A stretch of DNA of 64,000 nucleotides from NCBI RefSeq assembly GCF_040954835.1, contig NC_090698.1:66843284-66907283 (forward strand), written 5' to 3'. This document shows positions 57,001 through 64,000 of this stretch, piece by piece. The stretch is from Lepisosteus oculatus. Taxonomy: Eukaryota > Chordata > Actinopteri > Semionotiformes > Lepisosteidae. Both the position numbers and the translations under genes were made by a program. Position 1 is the stretch's first letter. Each line of letters starts with the position of its first letter. Below the pieces are notes generated by a model, which saw nothing but the letters and a program-made list of their open reading frames with translations, was not told the origin of the DNA and searched no databases.

Positions 57001-60000
57001 TAGGCCCGAAATAAAAAAAGAGATTTCCCCTGTTTTGCCTAGATTTTTTTTGTTTACATTCTAATCCCGGAGTTTTATACTGTCTATTATGTTATCAAAT
57101 TAGTTTGATAACAAATCGGTTATCAAATATCAAAATGGAAGGAGTTAAGAATGCCTGACTCCAGGCTTGGCGAGCTGTTGGTGTACTGTACTGTGTTGTA
57201 CTCGCAATGACTCAAGCAAATATAACCGTGGAAGGGACAGCTGTGTGAAACATTATAAAGAACACTGCAGTTCTGACCTAGGTGTACATTTTTTGTTCTT
57301 CCTTTTTTAGAATTTTGTGAAAATGTAGGGTCCTCCTACCTGTTCAGTTCAGAATTACTGCTGTTTATTCTGTTCTGTAAGACTGGCCACTCTGTCATTG
57401 CTTGCTGAGGGGGTGTGAAGAAAAAGGAGACAAAAGGGAGAGGCAAAATATTTAGGCTAAATGACTGTTTCTCTGTGCCATACACGCAGACTGCTTTCTC
57501 ACTTTCTGTTTCAAAACCCCCCCGCGAGACAGACAAAAAAAATTGACATGACTTAATTTCTAGATCACTTTGGTACATCTTTTAATGACTGATCCTATGA
57601 CAGTCTTCTACAGTACATGTGTGATTAATGAGCAGTCAGCTGTACAGCACATTGTCAACAATTTAGACTGCGTTTCCATGGAAACATCAAGTACTGTTTA
57701 GTAGCTGAGCATAGTAGGCTTGTTTAGCTGAGCCTGGCAGGCCTACACTCTGTGTGTAAAGACACTCTTTTCAACATGATGAGTCAGGGTATGACTGAAT
57801 GTTCCTGCTACGGTTTCTGCACTGTAGTTGCAGAATATGTGTATATATGTGTATAGTTTAGGCTATACACTCAGAGTGAGCCATTTTATAAATTTCATTT
57901 AAACGGGGCTTTAACTTTCCTTTATAGAGTGAATTATTTGCACTGTTGAACTGAATGAGTGATTCTCAAAAGGTCCGAGTTAGGCAAATGGTATGAGTTG
58001 TTGATAGAAAAAAAGAGGTAGAAAATGCTGCTTTTTGGGATCTGATTCGACCGCCTGCATTTGTACTGCATTTCAAGGATTTGTTGCGATGTGGAAGCCC
58101 AGCTCACCCAATTTGATTTTGGTCTTTTAGTGGGTTTTTAATTATGTGAAGGAAGGAGGAAGGAGGAAGTCCTAAAGAATTAAGCTAAGAGTTGTGCAGA
58201 ACTCAAGTTGCTGAGAACCCATTGCTGTGGAAATGGTGTTTTTGTTTTTGGAATCGCCCTAAAAAAAATCAAATGAAAAGGAGTGGAAAGTCAAGAGCAT
58301 CCAGAAACCGTTCCAGGACGACACGTGGAAATGCTGGAGCCTCTTTGAGCGCCAGGAAGGGTTATGTAGTGTGGGAACATATCGGTGGACAGTAAACCAA
58401 AACGGCAATGATCTTTTTTTGTTAACTTTAAGGAATACATTTGTAAATCGCATCTAATCTCGCCATGAATCTTCAATAACGTTCTGTTCTCAGCTTATCT
58501 ATGTTCAATCCCGGCCCCCATGGAAAAGTGCTATAATTACCACCACAGTTACAGCAGGCTTTAAATTTCACATCCCTGAGGATCTGATGAGCCCTCCTGG
58601 GTGAGTCGCTATAGAGACTCTGAGCTGTGTTGAGACAACCTTTTATGTGTTCAGCAATTTTATTGTGCAGTCCACCTGAATCTGTCTCTGCTGGAAGCAA
58701 TAAATGAACATGTTTTGTGGGATGAACGTAATGGAGAAGGAGCATGTTTTTCGTATTTTGCAGAAATGCCTCATTTACGACAGTTTGCTGTGTTTTTAGA
58801 TTGGATACATGTACATCTTTTTATCAATCTCATCTGAAAAAGTTAATTAAAATGACAAATATAGTAAGGTAACTAAAATCCATTCTAAATTGTTTAGTGT
58901 TAACTAATTTGTTGGCCCATCTTCTACTTTTAAGTGGGAGCTGAAGTTGGACTTTAACACGAGGGGCTGTTAAACTGCGCGGTGGTGCAGTGGTTATCGT
59001 TGCTGGGACCCTGGGTTCGATTTGTGGGGTGCTGTCTGCGTGGAGTTTGTATGTTGTCCCTGCGTTCACATGGGTTTGGGCCACGTTCTCCGATTTCCTC
59101 CCACAGTCCAAAGGCATACTGGTAGGTTCATTGGCCCTGGTGTGTGTGTGTGTGTGTCCTGCGATGGACTGATGGCCTTTTCAGGCTGTACCTGTCTTGC
59201 GCCTGTTGCTTGCTTGCTTGCTTGCTTGCTTGCTGGGATAGACTCCAGCTTCCCCACGACCCTGAATTGGAAGAAGCAGTTAGAAAATGGATGGATGGGA
59301 TAATCCGGATCCCAACCAGAGGGGGCTGGTGGTGGTTTCCTCCTTCAATAACAGCACCAGGCGTCGCCTGTTGTTCTCGCGGACTATCTGACAAAGTGGG
59401 TTTTTGTAGCAAAGCAAGAAATTGCTGGCCCTGCACCCGCGCTCAAAATGAGGACTGCTTTGTTCACCCTGTAGCTTTTTCCTCCCTTACCGACGGGCGC
59501 TGCTGTGTTAAGCCTGGTAGTGAGCCCGGCGTGTCTCGGCCCTCTGATCTGGGGGGCTGGGGCCTTGAGTCCAGCCCTTTCCTGGGAATGAATGGGCGCC
59601 ACAGCTGCCTTTTAATCATTCAGGACTGTGTGGCATTTTTAATTTTTTGAAGAACTGTCATGAGCTGCCAGTTGCACTATATCGCTATTGTGCTAAATGT
59701 GGCGGTACTGTACTCGGATGCCATCATGGAGTGACTGAGATGCCTACACCTCATCATCTCTTCGAGACCCATTTTTCCTTTTCTTTCTTAATCACACCGA
59801 CGGGTTTCTCCTAATAAAAGACTTTTTTTCCCTTCTTGAGGGCAGCACTGTAGCCTCATGCCATGTGATGACTCCAAAGGCTTTAAAGCCCCTGTGATAA
59901 ATTACAGTATATTCAATGAATTTAGGTTGTCATCCAGTCATTGACACAGCTTAATTAGGTGCTCAGTATGTATAATGTATGAATTCTTTTAATGTCTCTG

Positions 60001-61359
60001 CTCCACGTTGTTAATCCTGACGCTGATTGATTAGGGGTATGTGTCATAATGTCCAGCCTAAGTACAGGACTGCGCTGTCACCTGCAGTGAAGTCCATCGT
60101 ATTAGCTTTTGGGCTGATGGGTTGGGCTTGCAGATGCTAAATGTTTCAAATTCCCTTTCTATGAAATTCCTTATTGGAGATCTGACAGGTCTCTCTTGGT
60201 GCTGCATGGTGGCGCAGTGGCTCGCATGGCTGCCTTGCAGCACTGGGGCCCTGGGTTCAATTCCTCCATGCTATCTGCATGGAGTTTGTATGTTCTCCCC
60301 GTGTTCACATGGGTTTCCTCTGGGTGCTTTGGTTTTCTCCCAAGGTCCCAAACCATACAGGAAGGTTAAAATTGGTCCTGGTGTGAGTGTTTGCATATTT
60401 GTCCATGTGTGCCCCTGCAGTGGACGTCCTGTCCGGGGTGTATCCTGCCTTGTGCCCATTACTTGTTGGGTTAGGCTCTGCTGTCCCCAGGGCACTGTAT
60501 TGAATAAAGCAGTTAGAAAAGGGAAGGATGCACAGTTTCTGCAGACTGTCCTGCCACTACTCTAGTGGGCTGTGTCTTTGCCAGTGAGTTTAATCTTAAT
60601 GTTTGTGATGTTTTGGCCAGGTGCATTATTTCCAGTGACATTTAGGCCTTAGAAATGTATTGCCAGTTTTCCAAGAGTCAGCGTCTAGACGCAAGCTCTT
60701 AAATTAGGCTCATTTCAGGTGTGCCACTCTAGTTAACATTGCAGGTTTATGAACAGCACTCTTACAGTATGTGTGCAAGCTGAAAACCACGTCCCTTTGA
60801 ATGATTATGAATAATGGTCCATAAAACAGAATTGGACCTGCCGAGCTTTTTTCTTGAATGTAAAAAAAAAAAAAACGGGCATCTCCCATTGGACTCTTGG
60901 ATCTTTCCCAACAGCGGGCATCACATTCTAGTTTCGTGAAATCCATACCAATGAGCACTTCATCATGTGATAATATTCGTTTAAAAAATACCCAGGAGAA
61001 AACACGTTGAGTGCAGCAGCAGAAATAGCAGACTTGAAACTGTGACGGTTCACCAGCAGAACGGCAGTCTACCCATGGTCCTGTATGCTACAGTACTTAC
61101 AGTACCATGCTCTTCAACATCTTAAGCAATTTTGATTTTGATTTATGAATGGAATAGAAATAGAAAAATTTCAGGGAGGAAAGAACCCAAAGCCAACTAA
61201 TGTGTATTATTTCACTCTTTTTTTTCCCCTCTCAACAGCTTGTACAATGAAGACCGGAATCTACTACGCATCCGAGAAAGAGAGAGACGAAACCAGGAAG
61301 CTCACCAGGAGCAGGAGCTTTTCCTGGAGAAGGCTCCTCTCTTCGGAGAGCCGTACAAG
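42017..61359 (+). CDS. aff1: AFF1 (AF4/FMR2 family member 1), N-terminal part; gene continues beyond the window
   Basis: A scaffold of the super elongation complex, which brings P-TEFb to paused RNA polymerase II in the nucleus (family knowledge). Exon 1 coding 42017-42033 (MAARS plus two bases) joins exon 2 at 61239-61359 in phase 2 to read [20 protein letters not shown] and on through [20 protein letters not shown] to PYK. This is the AFF family N-homology start. MAA.SSLYN distinguishes aff1 from aff2, aff3 and aff4, whose N-termini differ. Donors are TCAAG|GTAAGG and TACAAG|GTGCGA; the acceptor is CTCAACAG|C. The start codon has a good context (ACCATGG). Only 46 residues are visible; the remaining exons lie downstream of 64000. 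The first intron is 19.2 kb. Confidence 0.92.
43962..44124 (-). repeat. Family C SINE, 3' end only
   Basis: On the minus strand: 'gatagctgatgtgtggtgag', 'gtggatgctgcacactggtg', 'ctgtaaagcgctttgagtgg', AGTGTCCAGAAAAGCGC and TATATAAGTGTAAGC. 5'-truncated insertion. Confidence 0.8.
50331..50522 (-). repeat. SINE family A, 5'-truncated
   Basis: Begins at the plus-strand left end with ATCCATCCAG (inverted GGATGG tail) and carries 'ggagctggagcctatcctgg', 'agggccagtttttcccagac' and TTTTTGGACTACGGCAGGAA. Confidence 0.65.
51145..51448. mobile_element. Short non-coding hAT-like transposon (family H)
   Basis: It begins CATGGTCTTCCAGCA and ends GGTGGAGACCCCTG, decayed inverted repeats (consensus CAGGGGTCTCCA). 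The flanking 8-mers ctttagat and cttttaac agree at five of eight positions. Confidence 0.5.
53112..53270 (-). repeat. SINE family A fragment
   Basis: It contains CGCCCATCCGTCTATTTTC (inverted tail), a CA-rich segment, 'cagggccaattaaacctacc' and GTCTGGACTGTGGGTGGAAA. Diverged. Confidence 0.55.
54246..54440. repeat. Family D inverted-dimer element, copy 3
   Basis: A full minus-strand unit (54246-54365: 'ttcaggtgggtagctgcatc', 'ggtttattccatgctgg', 'ggcttcttcaggtgtg') is followed at once by a partial plus-strand unit (54368-54440: CCACATCCGAAACGTTG, a pyrimidine run, CAGCATGGAATAAACCTATT). The two halves can pair into a long hairpin. Confidence 0.7.
54755..54860. other. Foldback segment, possible conserved regulatory element
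   Basis: It holds the palindrome AATTAGCAGCTAATT (two inverted homeodomain TAATTA-like cores) near 54768-54783, and a perfect nine-base hairpin GCCGTTTCA...TGAAACGGC (54832-54840 with 54849-54857, eight-base loop). There is no repeat signature. The combination looks like an enhancer or structured element rather than random intron, but this is inference. Confidence 0.35.
55262..55384 (+). repeat. Family C SINE, 3' end only
   Basis: A GGTGGTGGTGG run leads into 'ggggagtccccattacttgt', AAAGTGCTTTGAGTGGAGTG and TCCAGAAAAGCTCTATAGAA. 5'-truncated. Confidence 0.75.
55622..55872 (+). repeat. Family E repeat with an intact tRNA-like core, copy 2
   Basis: It matches 34176-33926 inverted. The core at about 55741-55801 has TTTAGCTCAACTGGCTGGGT (A-box side) and GCCCGGGTTCGAGTCCCCG, a perfect B box GGTTCGAGTCC with pairing flanks. 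Unlike ordinary tRNA SINEs, the tRNA-like part lies in the middle, with about 120 bp of non-tRNA sequence before it. Confidence 0.7.
55924..56503 (+). repeat. 5S-derived SINE (family C), best complete copy
   Basis: The 5S-like head (GAAGCTAAGCAGGTGTGAGC, CTGGTCAGTACCTGGATGGG, AGACCTCCTGGG), the body 'ccttcggatgagacgtaaaa', 'tggtcattaaaaatcccagg', CATGGCCTCCTAATAATCCC, then the tail AAGCGCTTTGAGTGGAGTGT, CCAGAAAAGCGCTATATAAG and ATTATTATT. A 5S head with an L2-type tail is the SINE3 architecture known from fish. Confidence 0.9.
57091..57128. other. Triple GTTATCAAA site with palindrome
   Basis: GTTATCAAA and its inverse TTTGATAAC frame a four-base centre (57091-57112), and a third GTTATCAAAT follows at 57119-57128. 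Each contains a GATAA core. It could be a clustered GATA-factor site or a chance AT-rich palindrome. Confidence 0.3.
58977..59299 (+). repeat. SINE family A, nearly complete, with (TTGC)n expansion
   Basis: The head GCGCGGTGGTGCAGTGGTTA and B box GGGTTCGATTTG, the body 'tggagtttgtatgttgtccc' and 'cctcccacagtccaaaggca', a GT run (59141-59157), a TTGC tetranucleotide expansion (about 59206-59232) at the normal GTTGCTTGCTGGG position, then the AGAAAATGGATGGATGGG tail. Confidence 0.85.
60201..60530 (+). repeat. SINE family A, nearly complete
   Basis: The head GCATGGTGGCGCAGTGGCTC and GGGTTCAATTCC, the body 'atggagtttgtatgttctcc', GTGTTCACATGGGTTTCCTC, 'ttgttgggttaggctctgct' and a decayed tail TTAGAAAAGGGAAGGATG. 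Confidence 0.85.
61239..61359 (+). CDS. aff1: aff1 exon 2
   Basis: It encodes the rest of the serine codon plus 40 residues ending in GEPYK, phase 0 at the donor. The basic [14 protein letters not shown] helix is the most conserved part of AFF N-termini. The long pyrimidine tract (ttttttttcccctctcaacag) makes a strong acceptor. Confidence 0.93.
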
Positions 61360-62189
61360 GTGCGATTTCACACTTGGATGTTGTTGCAGTGGGATGCCTC
61401 CTAGGACACAAGCTCTAAATAGCAAGAGCATTCCACATTTCGCTGACCGTGAAATTGTAACTAAAACTAAAACGTATGAACCTGCCCAAATCCTTTGCCG
61501 AAGGATTTTTTTTTACTTTGAAACCACTCTCTGCATCTTTCATTTTTGTTCTGAAGGTGGCAGTTGGGGGGGAAAAATAAAAAGATAACCCTTAAAAACC
61601 CAGCAGTCTCTTCTGGAAAATCTTGAAAAGTCAGCACAGTGGCAGTGAAGTGATGATGTCTCTGTATGATGAGGTATAATTACATTGTCTGAAGCATTGT
61701 TGGGTAATTTCCTGTCGGTGTCAGATTTATCATCACTAAGGTTTTGTAATTCTTCTTGTATAAAGACTTGAAATGTTAACTGGGAACATGGAAGACTTGG
61801 GCTGTGAGCTGTAAGGAAGTGGTTATGCAAAGATGCACATTCATTTTAAATGGATGGCTAAATTTTAATGAAGAAATCCCTACTAAACACTTCTTAATGC
61901 TTTCAGTGACTGAAAAAAGTACATTTTAGGAAGAATTTATGTGCAGTGAATTATCGTTTGAAAGCGATATCCCTCTAAAAACGTTTAAGTTGGCTTTTAT
62001 TATAAATGTAAAATTCTTTTTAGTTCCAATATAACCTTCATTCAAGACTGAAACCATTTTAGTTATTTTAGCACACCAGAGAAAACTTTCCCTTTTGACC
62101 CATTTAATTCCAGACGGTTTATTTTTGTCATAAATCCACCTGCTGCGGAGCAGCCAGTTGTGCGATTTTTTTTTTTTTTTTTTTTTCCT

Positions 62190-62720
62190 CTCCTTCTTCT
62201 TCACGTCTGGAGTCGTGGCTCTGAGCTCGTTGACTGCGCCCAGGTTGTGGGGGAGGGGGCTAAACGAGAGAGTGCAGGTAGACCACTCCTCCTGCCTGCT
62301 TTGGGCCGCTTGACGTTGAACTGGTCGCGGGTGGCCCAGGAGCCTCAGCGCCGCTTGAAGGAGAGGGGCGTCCCTCCCCGACCGCACCCACAGCCTGCCA
62401 GCTAATCCCAGAATCCTCTCGGCGGCGCTCGGCCAATCATACCCCATCGCCTGGATCACCCCGCTTGCCCCTTTTGGTTTCTACTTCAGAGTTTTTTTAA
62501 TCAGTCACCTGTTTTAACTGGACGCCGAAACGGAAGAGGTTTAAAATGGCGAGGTGGCGCATGTTGTGCTTGTTGTTGCTGGGCCTTTCCCATCTGCAGC
62601 CACGGTTCTCTCTCCACGGTTCTCTCTCTAAACACGCGGCACCCGGCTGTGGCTTTTCAGAGGCCCGGAGGCCAGAGTGTCACAGTAGGCCGCAGCACGG
62701 GTGGAGGCAGTGAGCAGTGC
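62190..62720 (+). promoter_or_regulatory. GC-rich, CpG-containing block in aff1 intron 2, possible alternative promoter
   Basis: A sharp rise in GC with frequent CpG between AT-rich flanks, including a CCAAT box (GGCCAATCAT at about 62430-62439) and GC-box-like GAGAGGGGCGTC. AFF1 is known in other vertebrates to use alternative first exons. No TATA box. Confidence 0.35.
62546..62713 (+). CDS. Short open frame with a signal-peptide-like start (hypothetical)
   Basis: ATG in a good context (AAAATGG) opens a 55-aa frame, MARWRMLCLLLLGLSHLQPR..., hydrophobic at residues 6-15, then basic with two cysteines, ending TGA. It lies just downstream of the CCAAT box. It may be the start of an alternative transcript or chance. 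I do not recognise it. Confidence 0.2.
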   Translation: MARWRMLCLLLLGLSHLQPRFSLHGSLSKHAAPGCGFSEARRPECHSRPQHGWRQ

Positions 62721-62935
62721 TGCTCCCGTATCGCTGAAAAACACCTCTGTATTACCCCACAAACGACAGCCCTCTCATCAGCGCTGCCAGGATTGCCACA
62801 GGTGACCTCTGGTTTACTGGTCCTATTCTGTGGTACAGTAGCATTGAATGAGTCGCTTTCAGGAGTTTGTCGGCCTTGGGAGCCTGACTTAACTGCAATG
62901 ACATCTTTTGTTATTCCCGATCTGTGCGTAATATC

Positions 62936-63116
62936 GTAAGAACAAGTAAAGGTTTGTTCCATGCTGCAAAGAAAAGAGGCACCACGTTCCAGCTGTGGAG
63001 CCTTCTTCAGGTGTGAAGACGCCTGTTGTGTCTTCTCTTTTCAGCCAGGAATAAACCGTTACTTGTTCGTTTGCGGCCTATGCATGCTGACGCAGCCACC
63101 TCCTTGAACATTATAA
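62936..63116. repeat. Family D inverted-dimer element, copy 4
   Basis: A minus-strand half (62936-63018: AACAAGTAAAGGTTTGTTCC, 'gagccttcttcaggtgtgaa') is followed by a plus-strand half (63019-63116: 'gtcttctcttttcagccagg', AATAAACCGTTACTTGTTCG, 'gcatgctgacgcagccacct'). Confidence 0.65.
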
Positions 63117-63149
63117 GAACAGTTACAGTTTAGTAGATGATGATTCATT

Positions 63150-63450
63150 GATCAAGGACCTCAGGGTTGCAACTTCAACAACATGGCTTGGTAGCTCTGT
63201 CCCAGCACCCACAGTTTCTTGGCTCAAGAAGTTACTCCTGTTCTCACTTTTAAATTGTTTCCACTTTTACCCTCTGAATTTTTTTTTCACTGTTTATTCT
63301 AGAGAAATCCACTGTTTTGACTTTGCCAGTGACTTCAAGGACTTGATGTATAATTTTCTTTGTCCAGAACTAGAAAGGTTCAGTTCCTTCAGCTGGTCAG
63401 CATAGGACATTCCTGCTCTCCTCTGGACAGGCTCCAGCAGTATCTTTTCT
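63150..63450 (+). repeat. Family G dispersed repeat, copy 2
   Basis: It shares the ordered phrases of 20166-20420 and extends further with 'ttcagttccttcagctggtc', AGCATAGGACAT and 'cctctggacaggctccagca'. Unclassified, old. Confidence 0.5.
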
Positions 63451-64000
63451 AGCACAGTTGTACACAATATTTTTTTACAATGCTAGTGCTAATGCGACTG
63501 GTATGGGTATCTTTTTCTAATTTTTCATTTTCAGTCATTTTTCACATCCAAAAAAATGGGAGAGGTTGGTTTTTTCCTCCTTGTTCTTCATCTTGGTTGG
63601 TGTAAGGCTATCCTATCTCCATTAGGCAGGCAATAAATGTTGGAAGGAAATAAGTGATATAATAAGCGTGCCATTGCATACCTAGTATTATACCGCCTAT
63701 ACTTTCATGAGTCACCCTTAAAATCTTAATCTTCAGATTTTATCTTGCGGTGTAGATATAGATTAAGATCGTATTTCTCAGTGTCTCTTTGCTATGAATG
63801 CAGGAGAAAGCAGGACTCATTAATTACTGATGAATTTTAATCTGGATCTTTCTTACTGCTCTCAAGCCCAGCACCGGTATTCTGTAAGGGATCAAGTTCA
63901 CAGAACTGAACAGCTATAGGATTTTTTATACCAAGAATATAAATCCTGTGTTCTACAAGTCTACTTTTCCTCTAGTTTCTCCTGCATAGCAAATACTGTG

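Larger units (their letters stand above)
42034..61238 (+). other. aff1 intron 1
   Basis: A 19.2-kb intron. Identified contents are listed separately: family C tails (43962, 55262), a complete family C copy (55924), family H (51145), family A fragments (50331, 53112, 58977, 60201), family D (54246), family E (55622), and a foldback, possibly conserved segment (54755-54860). The stretches 42034-43960, 44130-50330, 51450-52900 and 56510-58970 show nothing I can identify, though a first intron of this size commonly holds enhancers. Confidence 0.6.
61360..64000 (+). other. aff1 intron 2, 5' part
   Basis: The intron starts at the GTGCGA donor and runs past the window end. It contains a poly-T run (62166-62186), a GC-rich block (62190-62720), a family D inverted dimer (62936-63116) and a family G repeat (63150-63450). 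No second aff1 exon (the next would begin TAKGDELSS-like) is visible. Confidence 0.6.

Noticed and set aside
59144-59650. A 168-aa frame, the longest in the aff1 intron
   Set aside because: It starts inside a family A SINE and continues into unrelated intron sequence; no conserved domain.
61926-62459. A 177-aa minus-strand frame
   Set aside because: It includes a poly-lysine run from the poly-T tract and otherwise reads the GC-rich block antisense; no domain seen.
1-64000. CRISPR arrays, rRNA operons, bacterial genes or viral genomes
   Set aside because: Repeats are dispersed and decayed, genes have spliceosomal introns, and no regularly spaced short repeats or viral replication genes are visible.

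Overview
The window is vertebrate nuclear DNA, almost certainly from a ray-finned fish. The grounds are a complete gsdf gene (a TGF-beta family member known from fishes), the 5' end of aff1, long introns, and many fish-type retroposons: tRNA-derived SINEs, a 5S-rRNA-derived SINE, hAT and Tc1 remnants. Intron sizes and repeat style would suit a non-teleost such as a gar or bowfin, but that is inference. Nothing bacterial, plasmid-like or CRISPR-like is present. Most open frames lie in repeats or introns and are not genes.

Layout. 1-4960: upstream DNA with a degenerate hAT element (1973-3388) and SINE debris. 5071-12783, + strand: gsdf, five coding exons with matching splice phases, 228 aa. 10974-11047 and 39941-40022: two decayed tRNA copies (Val-CAC, Ser-GCT). 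18017-22878, + strand: an intact two-exon gene for an unrecognised secreted protein of 207 aa with eight cysteines outside the signal peptide. 22879-41100: repeat-rich DNA between genes with no supported exon. 42017 onward, + strand: aff1, with a 17-nt coding part of exon 1 (42017-42033), a 19.2-kb first intron, exon 2 at 61239-61359, then intron 2 running off the window. The coding sequence seen is only the N-terminal 46 residues.

All three genes lie on the + strand. gsdf is a gonadal somatic growth factor. aff1 is a scaffold of the super elongation complex in the nucleus. The middle gene is an orphan. I see no functional coupling; the order gsdf - orphan - aff1 is best read as a piece of the conserved gsdf neighbourhood.

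Repeat families named here: A, tRNA-headed SINE ending in GGATGG repeats; B, tRNA-headed SINE with a TTATTATT tail; C, 5S-headed SINE with an L2-type tail; D, an inverted-dimer element with a hammerhead-like core; E, a 250-bp repeat with an internal tRNA-like segment; F, a tRNA-headed SINE; G, an unclassified dispersed repeat; H, short hAT-like elements; I, an unclassified repeat present once on each side of gsdf.
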